Source: Ignavibacteria bacterium (lineage in GTDB: Bacteria; Bacteroidota; Ignavibacteria; Kapaibacteriales; UBA961). Taken from it: DNA of 34,035 bases. The notes below the pieces were generated by a model. It saw only the letters and a program-made list of their open reading frames with translations. It was not told the origin of the DNA and made no database searches. Position numbers and translations under genes: made by a program. Of this stretch, positions 1 through 9,164 are shown in pieces. The DNA is taken from NCBI GenBank assembly GCA_947491315.1, contig CANLII010000023.1:1-34035 (forward strand), given 5' to 3'. Every line of letters begins with the position of its first letter. Position 1 is the first letter of the stretch.

Positions 1-2
1 CA

Positions 3-245
3 GGTCTTATCATCATGCCGAATCCAGCGCAATCGATGATATCCATCAATGGCATCATGTCATCAGGAATTGAATCAATTTCACTGTTTTCACTGATGGG
101 CCGCGAGGTATTCACGCAGCAAGGACCATTCACAAATGAGAAGTTTGACTATTCATTGAATGATGTTCCTGCTGGTGTCTATATGCTTCGCCTGCACACA
201 CGGTATGGCAAGCATTTGATGCGACAAGTGATCAAACAAAATTGA
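3..245 (+). CDS. C-terminal end of a T9SS-exported protein (partial, 5' end outside window)
   Basis: The reading frame is open from the first bases of the window (…GLIIMPNPAQS…), so this is the tail of a longer gene and not a 76-residue protein. The visible 81 residues are a type A T9SS sorting domain: an (M/Y)PNP entry motif, a beta-rich core with an L-M-G-R-E turn, the P-A-G-V-Y motif typical of these tails, and a basic C-terminus (R-Q-V-I-K-Q-N). In Bacteroidota such tails direct proteins through the outer membrane and are cleaved by the sortase PorU. The passenger domain is not in the window, so its activity is unknown. A strong terminator follows within six bases. Confidence 0.8.
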   Translation, partial: GLIIMPNPAQSMISINGIMSSGIESISLFSLMGREVFTQQGPFTNEKFDYSLNDVPAGVYMLRLHTRYGKHLMRQVIKQN

Positions 246-250
246 AAATG

Positions 251-279
251 AGGCCTGTTCACAAGACAGGCCTTTTTTT
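251..279 (+). terminator. Rho-independent terminator after the T9SS cargo gene
   Basis: An 8-bp perfect stem AGGCCTGT/ACAGGCCT (251-258 and 266-273) with a 7-base loop is followed directly by a run of seven T. It lies six bases after the stop codon of the partial cargo gene and separates it from the next gene. Confidence 0.88.
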
Positions 280-380
280 ATGGCGTTTTTTGACGAATAA
301 CTTGAGAAAATTCCTGAGCAACTGTGTTTGGCATAATCTTTTGGGGTAAAGTATTGTCATTCTCTACATAAGGAATACTC

Positions 381-965
381 ATGCGTTATTTCATCATACT
401 ATGTGCTTTTGTAGTTCTATCTTCAAACTCACTATTTGCTAATGAACCGGCTAAAAGGCATACTGCTCGTTTTGCAGGCACATATATGTTTGGTTCGGCT
501 ATACATAAAGATGCTGATGAGAAAGATGATGATTATGTCGGTCCGGGTGGGACGGTTCTCATGTATCCCGAATCTGATTCCACGATGCTATTTTACATGG
601 AAGTGGAAAAAGGTGAACCGGCAAATGCAATTGGAAGATTGACCGGCAAAATCTCCTTAAAAAGCAATAAAGGAATATTCACCATGAATAATCCTCAAGG
701 TATTCCCATCTGCAAATTGTCATTCCAAATAGAAAAACGCTTTCTTGACATTCGCACAGTTGATGGTTTGAATGATTGTGGATTTGGTCCTGGTGTTCGC
801 GCCGACAATCGTTTTTTCCGTTATAGTGGAGAGATTCCTGAATGCTATGAAGTTGAAGGAAAGAAAACATGTTTTGAGCAAACACCTGAAAAGAAAAATG
901 GAACTGCTCAAACAACACCCGAGAAAAAACCAGTTCCAACACCGGTCAATGACAATCAATTATGA
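381..965 (+). CDS. Small secreted hypothetical protein
   Basis: 194 residues beginning with a clear signal peptide (MRYFIILCAFVVLSSNSLFA, cleavage expected after the FA-N junction near residue 21). The mature part is hydrophilic with a cluster of acidic residues at about 44-51 (DADEKDDD), four cysteines and a low-complexity Lys/Pro/Thr tail from about 165. AAGGA lies 6-10 bases before the ATG and acts as ribosome binding site. No family was recognised. The reading frame immediately after the stop continues in another frame to 1059 (…SEEYVFIPIAQ), so a late frameshift that removed a natural tail is possible. It converges on the acyl-CoA ligase gene. Confidence 0.65.
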   Translation: MRYFIILCAFVVLSSNSLFANEPAKRHTARFAGTYMFGSAIHKDADEKDDDYVGPGGTVLMYPESDSTMLFYMEVEKGEPANAIGRLTGKISLKSNKGIFTMNNPQGIPICKLSFQIEKRFLDIRTVDGLNDCGFGPGVRADNRFFRYSGEIPECYEVEGKKTCFEQTPEKKNGTAQTTPEKKPVPTPVNDNQL

Positions 966-1052
966 TTCCTCAAGAGCGCAATTTCAAATCATGTCAGCAG
1001 ACTATGTGATGAATGATCCTGAAAGCGAAGAATATGTCTTCATTCCCATTGC

Positions 1053-2918
1053 TCAATAATACATCCCATCAATTGCATCTTTGTATTTGGCTTCGACGAA
1101 TTTTCTCTTGACTTTTTGTGTCATTGTGAATTCGCCTGCTTCTACACTGAATGGTTGACGCTTGACGATGAAATGTCTGACGCGTTCATATTTAGCAAGA
1201 TCCTTTTCGAGTTTCTTCATATCTTGCTCGATCCAATCATGAATCTCTTGATCCGGAATAAATGGATCAGTTTCCTCAAAGAAAGCATCATTTTTCTTGA
1301 ATGTCTCTTTGATATCATCTTTGGAAGGAACGATGATTGCCGTGAGAAATTCTTTTTTGTCTCCGATCAGAAATATCTGTTCAATCTTTGTACTTTTTGA
1401 ATATTGATTTTCAATCGGCGTTGGATACACATTCTTGCCGAAGCTATTCACGATCATGTTTTTGATCCGATCGGTGATCTTCAGATATCCTTTGTGGAAT
1501 GTTCCCACATCACCTGTATGAAACCAACCATCCATATCCATCACTTCTGCGGTGGCTTCGGGTTTATTGAGATAGCCATGCATCACATTCGGACCTTTCA
1601 CAAGGATCTCGCCTTCAGGACATGTGAAATTCTTTTCGAATGATTCATATGTCTGAACCGTATGCAATTCTTTAGTATCGGGATTCTGAATGGCAACGGT
1701 GCATCCGGGAGCTACGCGACCAACTGTTCCATAGACTTGTCTTTCGAATTCATTCACAGAAACAAGTGGTGAAGTTTCGGTTAATCCATATCCTTCCAAG
1801 ACGAGAATATCGAGATTCTTGAAGAAGATTCCGACATGTGGATAGAGCGCCGCCCCACCGGAAACGACGATGCGCATTCTTCCGCCCATGCGTTCGCGGA
1901 TTTTACTGAACACAAGTTTGTCTGCAATCGCCAGTTTGAATGAAAGCAATGCACCGGGTTGTTTGCCATCTTCATTGAGTAAGCGTTTTGCATCACCTTG
2001 ACTGAATGCCCACAAGAAAATCTTGGATTTCAATCCGCCATCTGAAAGCGCCATTTTTTGCACGCGATCATAAATTCTTTCGAGTAAGCGCGGAACCGAT
2101 GCCATCACTGTTGGGCGCACTTCTTTGATATTCGTTGCGATTGTTTCAATGCCCTCGGCAAATGCGATTGTGCCACCGATATATGTTGAGAGATAATAGG
2201 TGGCGAGTCTTTCGAATACATGACAAAGTGGAAGGAATGACAAAAACACATCATCGGGTCCGATATTGCTCACGATGGTCTTTGCCGCTTTGGCATTGCT
2301 CATGAAATTTCCATGACTCAGCATCACGCCTTTGGGTATGCCCGTTGTGCCGGAAGTATAAATCAAAGAAGCAAGATCATGCTCATGAATCGAATTGAAA
2401 ATCTCTTGAATTGCCGATGCATATTCGGATGACTTTGCTTTGCCATGTTCAATCACTTGTTTTGCACTCATCACTTTGTCTTGTGCTTCGGCATCATACA
2501 CCGTGATGATTTTTTGCAAAGATGTTCCGCGAGAATCAATCGTCAAGATTCTGCGAAGAAGAAATGGCGAACCAACCAGAATTACTTTTGCATCACTGTC
2601 TTTCAGGATATATTCGATTTCAGATTCGGACAATGTGGGATAGAGTGATGCATTCACCAAGCCCAATTTCAGACATGCCTGATCGAATAAAATATATTCG
2701 GGAGAATTTTCCAAGATGAATGCCACGCGATCGCCTTTATGCAATCCCATATCATGCAAAGCGGCAGCAATAGCATCGATGGAATGGAGAACTTCGCCAA
2801 AGGTGATATTTGTGTATGTGCCTTGGACTTTCTGCATGAGGAATGGTTGATCCAAACCTCGTAATGTATATGCTGAATTGAGGAAAAATCCGTGTAATGA
2901 TTGAGCTTGCATACGCAT
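1053..2918 (-). CDS. Long-chain-fatty-acid--CoA ligase (AMP-forming)
   Basis: 621 residues, the usual length of bacterial long-chain acyl-CoA synthetases of the ANL superfamily. It activates a fatty acid with ATP to an acyl-adenylate and then forms the CoA thioester; the protein is cytoplasmic or at the inner membrane face. Visible motifs are the P-loop YTSGTTGIPKGVMLSH (about 189-204), the A5-type GYGLTETSPLVS (about 378-389), the A7 block GWFHTGD (about 467), and the A8 hinge region ITDRIKNMIVNSFGKNVYP (about 483-501). No signal peptide is seen. There are two possible starts, residue 1 or residue 3; GGA upstream fits either. It is transcribed divergently from the large BNR-repeat gene and stands alone, so the substrate cannot be narrowed from context. 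Confidence 0.93.
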   Translation of the reverse strand: MRMQAQSLHGFFLNSAYTLRGLDQPFLMQKVQGTYTNITFGEVLHSIDAIAAALHDMGLHKGDRVAFILENSPEYILFDQACLKLGLVNASLYPTLSESEIEYILKDSDAKVILVGSPFLLRRILTIDSRGTSLQKIITVYDAEAQDKVMSAKQVIEHGKAKSSEYASAIQEIFNSIHEHDLASLIYTSGTTGIPKGVMLSHGNFMSNAKAAKTIVSNIGPDDVFLSFLPLCHVFERLATYYLSTYIGGTIAFAEGIETIATNIKEVRPTVMASVPRLLERIYDRVQKMALSDGGLKSKIFLWAFSQGDAKRLLNEDGKQPGALLSFKLAIADKLVFSKIRERMGGRMRIVVSGGAALYPHVGIFFKNLDILVLEGYGLTETSPLVSVNEFERQVYGTVGRVAPGCTVAIQNPDTKELHTVQTYESFEKNFTCPEGEILVKGPNVMHGYLNKPEATAEVMDMDGWFHTGDVGTFHKGYLKITDRIKNMIVNSFGKNVYPTPIENQYSKSTKIEQIFLIGDKKEFLTAIIVPSKDDIKETFKKNDAFFEETDPFIPDQEIHDWIEQDMKKLEKDLAKYERVRHFIVKRQPFSVEAGEFTMTQKVKRKFVEAKYKDAIDGMYY

Positions 2919-3045
2919 ATTCCAAAAATGTGAATGATTGTAAACTACAAAAAATCAATGATTTGAAATAAGATAGGTTTCCACCATTGAATACATCAGA
3001 ATGGTTGCGTATTTTGCGACTGTCAATCATCTTTTATGGATTTAC

Positions 3046-6000
3046 ATGCACACCTTACTACTATTATTAGCGCTACTCTGTAGCTCGTCGCTGCTTGCGC
3101 AGCATATACAACAGTTTACTCCGTATGATGAGGCTTTTCCGGGTATCATCAAAAGTCACAAACCAAGTTTTGACACTTCATATCCCGATTGGGCCAAAGA
3201 ACTCTATGTGTTTCCGGCCAATGCCGATAAAGTACACAATGGATTAAACGATTACCTTCAAAAGAATCCCAATGCACATAGTGCAATCATTCGTTATGCA
3301 AAGCAGTGGTTGAGAGCCACTGCAGATAATGCGGATGCTCAGGGAATGGTTCAGCTTCCATCAAAGGATGTGCAAGTAAATGATTCAAAAGTCGAACAAG
3401 CTCTTGCAGGAAAAGGCAAGTGGACATTTTGGGGTCCGAAAGAAACATTCTGGCTCAATGAATCGGGTTCTACCACAGCACCAAAGTCATGTCCATGGCA
3501 AGTCAATATCTATGCATTCGATGTAGCTGAATCCAATCCATCGATTCTCTATGCAGGAACCGAGACCGGTTTTGTGGCAAAGACCACGGATAAAGGATTG
3601 AATTGGATTCAATCGGGAAGAGACTATTATTTCGGTAGTGGCATCACTGCAGTTGCCATTCATCCCACAAATCCTGCCATTGTCTATGTGAGTGGTGGAA
3701 GACAAATTCATAAAACCACAGATGGTGGTGCAACCTGGAAAGCAATGCTTACCGAGCGCTTTGGTGCTGATCGTTTGAAGATTGATCCCAAAGATCCAAC
3801 TGTGATCATGGCCGCCGCACCCGAAGGAGTGTTTCGCTCTGAAAATCAAGGTTTGTCATGGCTCAAAGTATGGAATGCACCAGCTTATGATATTGAATTC
3901 ACGCCCGGAAAATCGAAAAATGTCTATGCACTCGTAAAAGAGAATGGAAATTTCAGAATGGTGCAGAGTATTGATGGCGGTAGAACATTCACCGTACATT
4001 CTTCCTTTCCATCAGACATCGTTGAGCGCTCAGGCGGTTTGCTTGCAATGACACCTGCCAATCCCGGAATCATCTATGCGATTTTGCTCTCTTCCGATGA
4101 TATTCCACATTTGCTCAAAGGCAGCGTTGGTGGTACAACGCCACAATGGACAACCGTAAGAAAAGGAAAAACAACAGAAATGCCGATGGACAATTGGCAA
4201 GGGTATTTTGATTTGGTATTGGATGTTTCGCCGAAAGATTCCAATATGATTTTTACCGGAACAGCTTCATTATATAAATCAACAGATGGTGGATCAACAT
4301 TCAGCATCATTGGAGGTTATGGCGGGAATATTCCTGTGCATCCCGATCAGCAAGACATGAAGCTCATGCCGAATGGTGATTTCTGGATTTCCACCGATGG
4401 CGGTTTGACTTTGTCCACCGACGCATTTTCAAATCCGAATAATGCATTTGCAAGGAATAATGGAATCGTTGGTTCTGATTTTTGGGGATTTGATCAAGGA
4501 TGGACTGAAGACATCATTATTGGTGGTCGCTATCACAATGGCAATACCGCAATTTCCGACAATTATCAACCCAAGGCATTGCGTATGGGTGGTGCTGAAT
4601 CCCCGACAGGCTGGGTATTGCATCATAAAGAAAGACATGTTGCATTCAATGATTTGGGCAATGGTTGGATTTTGCCGAAAACAGCGACAGGAAAACCTGA
4701 AGGAAGATTTACTTACAGCAAATTCCCCAATATGGAAGAATATGGTGGAAGAAGAGGAAATCTTTTGCATCATCCTGAATATAGTACAACTGTTTTTGTT
4801 GGCGAAGGCAAAGGTTTTTGGATGTCGAAAGATGCAGGTTCCACTTGGGATTTGATGCATGCATTTGAGAATCCCGTTCGATTTATGCAAATCAGTTATG
4901 CTGAAAAAGATCCGATCATCTATGCAGATATCGTGAATGAAGGTATCTATCGCAGTAATGATCTAGGTAAAACTTGGGAAGCAAAACCTTCATTGTATGC
5001 AACACCAAATGGAACAAATGCATGGAAAGGAAGAACGCATATTTCAGTATCGCCGACAAATGGCAATGTGGTCTATGCAACATTTTCCAATGGAACATGG
5101 AGTGCGGATATTGGCAAAGTATTTCGCTCCACTGATGGCGGTGATACATGGTCCGACTTCACCGGTACAATGTCCGAATACTTGAAATGCACTGTTATTC
5201 AGCCTGATAAAGAAGGCAAAGACATTGCATATATGTTTTCGAATGCGAAGAATGAGAAATCAGGCAAAGTGTATTATCGCACTTCGGATATGACGGATTG
5301 GGAATTATTCAATGAAGGATATCCTGCCGGCATGAGTGTGAATCTGGCATTGCCATTTTTCCGTGATGGGAAAATTCGCGTTGCGGGAATTGGAAGCATT
5401 TGGGAATCACCAATGATTGATACGAGTTTTGCGCCTATTGCAAAAGCATGGGTCGGACCACAAGTAGTTTCATGCGGTGAGGACACCGTTTTCATGACAG
5501 ATCATTCTCTCTTTATTAATCGCAATGCAAAGCACACATGGAAGATAGAGCCAGAGCCGATGTGGATCAGTGATAAAAATGCGATGAATCCAAAAGTAGT
5601 CTATGGAGAAAAAGGAACATATTCCGTGTCGCTGATTTTGGAGCAGGAAGGCAAGACATATGCTTCATCCATAGTACCTGTCACCGTCAGACCATGTCCT
5701 TCGATTGAGACATGTGATAATCCAGATTTGCTTCCCAAAGGTGATTGGCGCATCATGAAATTTAATAGTCAGGAAGTGAATGATCCCGGACTTGCAATCA
5801 TGGCGATTGATGATGATCCAAATACAGTTTGGCATACCAGATGGAGTACTGGTAATGATACCATTCCACATGAAATACAGATTGACTTAGGTTTTCAGTA
5901 TAAGGTATACAAGTTTGCATATCAAGGCAGAGCCAGTGGCGTGAATGGTCGCGTGAAGGATGCGGAATACTATTTCACGAATGACACATCAAATTGGGGC

Positions 6001-6432
6001 AAGGCATATCCTGTTACATTCGACAATAGCAATGCGATTCAGTGGTTGACATTGGACAGCGCTGGAATCACGGCACGCTATGTGAAGTTTCGATCTTTAT
6101 CCGAAGTAAATGGTAATCCATGGACAACAGTTGCTGAATTCTATGCACAAGGTTGCATTCCGCCATTGCCAAGTTCCGTTACAGAAAGCAGTGAAGCTTT
6201 GTCAATCTATCCGAATCCAACTTCCGGCATGGTGACGATTCCGATCTCAGGTGTGAATATTGGCAACATTGACATCATTGATGCAAGAGGTAGAATAGTT
6301 CGTAGTTTTGCCGGTCAAATCAATCAAAATGATATCATGATTGATTGCTCAGGAATTGGAACCGGGATCTATCAAATTCGGTTAAGTGGCATCAATGGCG
6401 CTAGATATCGTTGTTCAATTGTCATACAGTAA
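3046..6432 (+). CDS. Secreted BNR/Asp-box beta-propeller protein with PKD-like, F5/8-type C and T9SS sorting domains
   Basis: The frame is open from 3001, but the chosen ATG at 3046 gives a standard signal peptide (MHTLLLLLALLCSSSLLAQ). From there the protein has 1128 residues. At about 180-700 there are at least eight Asp-box repeats of form S/T-x-D-x-G-x-T/S-W/F (TTDKGLNW, TTDGGATW, SENQGLSW, SIDGGRTF, STDGGSTF, SKDAGSTW, SNDLGKTW, STDGGDTW), the signature of Vps10/sortilin-like and sialidase-like propellers. A PKD-like beta-sandwich follows at about 805-885 (VVYGEKGTYSVSL), then an F5/8 type C (discoidin) module at about 885-1037 (AIDDDPNTVWHTRW, IQIDLG, ARYVKFR), which usually binds carbohydrate. 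The end is a T9SS type A tail (IYPNPTSG … GTGIYQIRLSG). No hydrolase active site was recognised; surface binding or polymer capture is likely. The next gene starts 12 bases later. Confidence 0.88.
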   Translation: MHTLLLLLALLCSSSLLAQHIQQFTPYDEAFPGIIKSHKPSFDTSYPDWAKELYVFPANADKVHNGLNDYLQKNPNAHSAIIRYAKQWLRATADNADAQGMVQLPSKDVQVNDSKVEQALAGKGKWTFWGPKETFWLNESGSTTAPKSCPWQVNIYAFDVAESNPSILYAGTETGFVAKTTDKGLNWIQSGRDYYFGSGITAVAIHPTNPAIVYVSGGRQIHKTTDGGATWKAMLTERFGADRLKIDPKDPTVIMAAAPEGVFRSENQGLSWLKVWNAPAYDIEFTPGKSKNVYALVKENGNFRMVQSIDGGRTFTVHSSFPSDIVERSGGLLAMTPANPGIIYAILLSSDDIPHLLKGSVGGTTPQWTTVRKGKTTEMPMDNWQGYFDLVLDVSPKDSNMIFTGTASLYKSTDGGSTFSIIGGYGGNIPVHPDQQDMKLMPNGDFWISTDGGLTLSTDAFSNPNNAFARNNGIVGSDFWGFDQGWTEDIIIGGRYHNGNTAISDNYQPKALRMGGAESPTGWVLHHKERHVAFNDLGNGWILPKTATGKPEGRFTYSKFPNMEEYGGRRGNLLHHPEYSTTVFVGEGKGFWMSKDAGSTWDLMHAFENPVRFMQISYAEKDPIIYADIVNEGIYRSNDLGKTWEAKPSLYATPNGTNAWKGRTHISVSPTNGNVVYATFSNGTWSADIGKVFRSTDGGDTWSDFTGTMSEYLKCTVIQPDKEGKDIAYMFSNAKNEKSGKVYYRTSDMTDWELFNEGYPAGMSVNLALPFFRDGKIRVAGIGSIWESPMIDTSFAPIAKAWVGPQVVSCGEDTVFMTDHSLFINRNAKHTWKIEPEPMWISDKNAMNPKVVYGEKGTYSVSLILEQEGKTYASSIVPVTVRPCPSIETCDNPDLLPKGDWRIMKFNSQEVNDPGLAIMAIDDDPNTVWHTRWSTGNDTIPHEIQIDLGFQYKVYKFAYQGRASGVNGRVKDAEYYFTNDTSNWGKAYPVTFDNSNAIQWLTLDSAGITARYVKFRSLSEVNGNPWTTVAEFYAQGCIPPLPSSVTESSEALSIYPNPTSGMVTIPISGVNIGNIDIIDARGRIVRSFAGQINQNDIMIDCSGIGTGIYQIRLSGINGARYRCSIVIQ

Positions 6433-6444
6433 GGATTATACATA

Positions 6445-7563
6445 ATGAAAGCCATCATACATATTTGCATTGCACTTGTCGCAATTTTACATGTCGATCT
6501 CAATGCGCAGGGCTGTGTGGCCACTCGTGGCATGAGTTCATGCGGCGGTGGAACAGGCATGGGTATGGGAATCAATTTATCACCCGGCGAATGGAATTTC
6601 GTGACGGGTTATCGATATTTTGAATCATTCAGACATTTCCGCGGAGATCATGAGGAAGCTGAAAGAGTTGCTAATGGAACGGAAGTGTGGAATTGGTCAA
6701 GCTTTTTGGATATCACTCTGAATTATGGTATCACTGATCAGCTCTATGCAACCGCAACTTTGCCATATATGCAGCATAATCGTTCATCGATGTATGAGCA
6801 TGGCGGAAATCCACCGAGTGGTCTTGGACAAAGACATTCCACAGCATCTTCAGGATTATCAGATATTCGATTTGGTGTGGGTTATTGGTTATTCGAACCA
6901 TTTGAACATGAATTCAATTATGCGATTGGTCTTGGCGTGAAGCTTCCGACAGGACAATATGATTGTCAGGATCTGTTTTATAATCAAGGTGTGAAGCGTG
7001 ATACCAATATGCTTCAATTCGTGGATCAATCCATTCAATTGGGTGATGGTGGAACGGGGATTTCAATTGATATGCAAGGATATCATCCCATCACACATGA
7101 AATTGCAATCGCAACAAATGCATTCTATTTGTTCAATTCGCGTGAAACCAATGGTATTCCAACTTTGAGAAAAGATGCATTCGGTAACATTTTGGAATAT
7201 TCCGTTCCCGATCAATTTGGCGCTCGCATTGGAGCATTTTACAATTCAGAATCAGGTGTGAGCGGATATTTCGGCGGTCGTATTGAAGGCGTTCCTTCAC
7301 ATGATGCATTTGGTGGAAGTCGTGGATTCAGAAGACCCGGCTACTCAGTGGCAATCGAACCCGGAATGTCTTATGCCTTCAATTCTATGTCCGTATTTGT
7401 CAGTGTTCCATTGGCAGTCTATCGCAACCGCGTTCAGAGTTATGATGATCTCGAAAAGACCAGAGTGAATGGAACATTCACCAATGGCGATGCCGCATTT
7501 GCCGATTATGTCATCAATCTCGGATTCTCATGGAGATTTGGTGGCAAAGAACATGCAATGTAA
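6445..7563 (+). CDS. Outer-membrane beta-barrel protein (MetA-pathway/porin-like)
   Basis: 372 residues with a signal peptide (MKAIIHICIALVAILHVDLNAQ). After a glycine-rich segment (GGGTGMGMGINL, about 34-45) come many alternating hydrophobic/aromatic strands (TGYRYFES, LDITLNYGI, LYATATLPYMQ, DIRFGVGYWLF, GLGVKLPTGQYD) and a last strand ending in a Trp-Arg-Phe (YVINLGFSWRF), as in outer-membrane barrels of the COG4313 'putative MetA-pathway' type. The final seven residues follow that strand. The family tends to be a passive channel or a protein of unknown function. It is 12 bases behind the propeller gene, so the two are probably co-transcribed and may act together at the cell surface; substrate unknown. 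Confidence 0.72.
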   Translation: MKAIIHICIALVAILHVDLNAQGCVATRGMSSCGGGTGMGMGINLSPGEWNFVTGYRYFESFRHFRGDHEEAERVANGTEVWNWSSFLDITLNYGITDQLYATATLPYMQHNRSSMYEHGGNPPSGLGQRHSTASSGLSDIRFGVGYWLFEPFEHEFNYAIGLGVKLPTGQYDCQDLFYNQGVKRDTNMLQFVDQSIQLGDGGTGISIDMQGYHPITHEIAIATNAFYLFNSRETNGIPTLRKDAFGNILEYSVPDQFGARIGAFYNSESGVSGYFGGRIEGVPSHDAFGGSRGFRRPGYSVAIEPGMSYAFNSMSVFVSVPLAVYRNRVQSYDDLEKTRVNGTFTNGDAAFADYVINLGFSWRFGGKEHAM

Positions 7564-7578
7564 ACTCACTCAAATATT

Positions 7579-8313
7579 ATGAATCTTCACATCATTTATC
7601 GCATTTCTGATGCCGGGTATTCCAAAGTGAAACCCGCATATATCACCAATGACCATTGTTTGAGAAATGCTGTGAAAGTATTTCCCGATGCAATGTTTCA
7701 TGTGATTGCCGACAATGTGTCCGAGGATACATATGCGATGATTTGCAAATATGTACACCCTGAAAGGATTATGCGTGTATCTGTTGGACATGGCGCAGGA
7801 ACATTCAATCTGGGTCTTGATGTGGCTTTGACATTACCTGATGAAGACATCGTTTATCATCTTGAAAATGATTATTTGCATCGTCCGGGTTCATCTTTGC
7901 TGATTCAAGAAGTACTGAATCATGGTGCATCATATTGTAGTCTGTATGATCATCCGGATAAATACAGAGCACCAGCTTTGGGAGGTAATCCATTTGTGGA
8001 TATTGATGGTGGTGAATCAACCAAAATCTATTGCATAGGTTCATCCCATTGGAAGATTACAAATAGCACAACGATGACCTTTGCATCCACAGTGAAAACG
8101 CTTAAAGATGATATCAAGATTTTGAGAAAATGGACAAATAAGGGACAGTGTCCAAATGATTTCAAGATGTTTCTTGAACTTCGCAAAAAGGGGCGTGCAT
8201 TGATGACACCAATACCGGGATATTCCACACATGGCGAAACATTGTATTTATCCCCGTTTACTGATTGGGAATCCATAGCTTTATCAGAAAGAAAGGCGTG
8301 CATTTCCTCATAA
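7579..8313 (+). CDS. Putative GT-A-like glycosyltransferase, conserved hypothetical
   Basis: 244 residues, no signal peptide or membrane segment. The N-terminus (LHIIYRISD…) reads like the first beta-strand of a nucleotide-diphospho-sugar transferase fold. A central HLENDYLHRPGS block (about 94-105) has acidic residues where GT-A enzymes carry the metal-binding DxD-type motif, after a segment IVYHLEND that resembles their fourth strand. The second half has H-W-K and P-G-Y-S-T-H-G segments that could form the acceptor side. It starts 15 bases after the barrel gene and is probably in the same transcript. A link to sugars on the cell surface is inference; the family was not identified with confidence. 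Confidence 0.55.
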   Translation: MNLHIIYRISDAGYSKVKPAYITNDHCLRNAVKVFPDAMFHVIADNVSEDTYAMICKYVHPERIMRVSVGHGAGTFNLGLDVALTLPDEDIVYHLENDYLHRPGSSLLIQEVLNHGASYCSLYDHPDKYRAPALGGNPFVDIDGGESTKIYCIGSSHWKITNSTTMTFASTVKTLKDDIKILRKWTNKGQCPNDFKMFLELRKKGRALMTPIPGYSTHGETLYLSPFTDWESIALSERKACISS

Positions 8314-8332
8314 ATCATTATCTTCGTGGCAA

Positions 8333-8368
8333 TTATTTCATCAGTTATTTCATCAATTATTTTATACT
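8333..8368. repeat. Three-copy 12-bp tandem repeat
   Basis: TTATTTCATCAG (8333-8344), TTATTTCATCAA (8345-8356) and a decayed third copy TTATTTTATACT (8357-8368) sit head to tail in the 66-base gap between the glycosyltransferase-like gene and the FKBP gene, ending just before its ribosome binding site. This could be slipped-strand variation in the promoter/leader region. Confidence 0.55.
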
Positions 8369-8379
8369 AAGGATATTTC

Positions 8380-9090
8380 ATGATCCGTTCAGCAATCATT
8401 GCAGTGGCATGCTTTGGACTATTCTCCGTTCAGGCATGTTCACAATCACCCGAAAAAGGAGCACCGATGGAACTCAAGACTCAACAAGACAAAGCAAGTT
8501 ATAGTATCGGTGTGAGCATCGGTAAAAACTTGAAAGATCAGAAAGTTGAAATTAAAACTGATATTCTTGTCAAGGGCTTGCTTGATGCATATACTGGTGC
8601 AAAAACACAACTCACTGAAAAAGAAATGGGTGATGTGTTAACTCAATTTCAACAAGAAATCATGGCAAAAACTCAAGAAGAAGCAGCCAAAAAAGGTGGT
8701 GAGAATAAATCAAAAGGCGAAAAATTCCTTGTAGATAATAAGAATAAACCTGGTGTAAAAACAACTCCAAGTGGTCTTCAGTATACTGTCATCAGCGAAG
8801 GAACAGGTCCAAAGCCAACAGCATCTTCCACCGTGAAAGTACACTATACCGGTAAGCTTATCGATGGTACAACATTCGATTCTTCAGTGGATCGTGGTGA
8901 GCCTATTGAATTCCCACTTAATGGTGTTATCAAAGGTTGGACAGAAGGCGTTCAGCTCATGAGCAAAGGTTCGAAGTATAAATTCTTTATTCCTGCAGAT
9001 CTTGCATATGGCGATCGTGGTGCAGGTAATGCAATTGGACCTAATGAAACTTTGGTTTTCGAAGTGGAATTGCTCGATATCGTAAAATAA
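8380..9090 (+). CDS. FKBP-type peptidyl-prolyl cis-trans isomerase, Mip/FkpA-like lipoprotein
   Basis: 236 residues. The N-terminus MIRSAIIAVACFGLFSVQAC ends in a lipobox-like V-Q-A-C, so lipidation at Cys20 and anchoring in the cell envelope is likely. Residues about 38-115 match the FKBP N-terminal dimerisation domain (KASYSIGVSIGKNLKDQ, then helices rich in Gln/Glu/Lys). Residues about 140-236 are a complete FKBP catalytic domain: VKVHYTGKLIDGTTFDSS, GVIKGWTEGVQLM, FIPADLAYGDRG and the terminal NETLVFEVELLDI. It should speed up Pro isomerisation during folding of exported proteins, fitting the many secreted proteins nearby. AAGGA lies 7-11 bases before the ATG. A strong terminator follows 21 bases after the stop. 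Confidence 0.93.
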   Translation: MIRSAIIAVACFGLFSVQACSQSPEKGAPMELKTQQDKASYSIGVSIGKNLKDQKVEIKTDILVKGLLDAYTGAKTQLTEKEMGDVLTQFQQEIMAKTQEEAAKKGGENKSKGEKFLVDNKNKPGVKTTPSGLQYTVISEGTGPKPTASSTVKVHYTGKLIDGTTFDSSVDRGEPIEFPLNGVIKGWTEGVQLMSKGSKYKFFIPADLAYGDRGAGNAIGPNETLVFEVELLDIVK

Positions 9091-9111
9091 TGTGATATCA
9101 TGAATATGTGA

Positions 9112-9147
9112 AGCCCGACCGTGAAATTCATAGTCGGGCTTTTTTTA
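9112..9147 (+). terminator. Rho-independent terminator of the FKBP gene
   Basis: Perfect 8-bp stem AGCCCGAC/GTCGGGCT (9112-9119, 9133-9140) with a 13-base loop, then seven T. It also decides the start of the next gene: a reading frame open from 9108 would have to be translated through this hairpin, so the downstream ATG at 9165 is preferred. Confidence 0.88.
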
Positions 9148-9164
9148 TCGATGGAATTGAACCT

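Noticed and set aside
3001-3045. Upstream ATG for the BNR-repeat gene
   Set aside because: Starting at 3001 puts 15 residues (MVAYFATVNHLLWIY) before an otherwise perfect signal peptide; the ATG at 3046 fits better.
4429-4890. Open frames on the opposite strand inside the BNR gene
   Set aside because: They lack ribosome binding sites and family features, and lie fully inside a gene with strong domain support.
9108-9164. Upstream ATG for the AddA-like gene
   Set aside because: The extra 19 codons would span the FKBP terminator hairpin and add non-conserved residues; the ATG at 9165 begins right before the helicase N-terminus.
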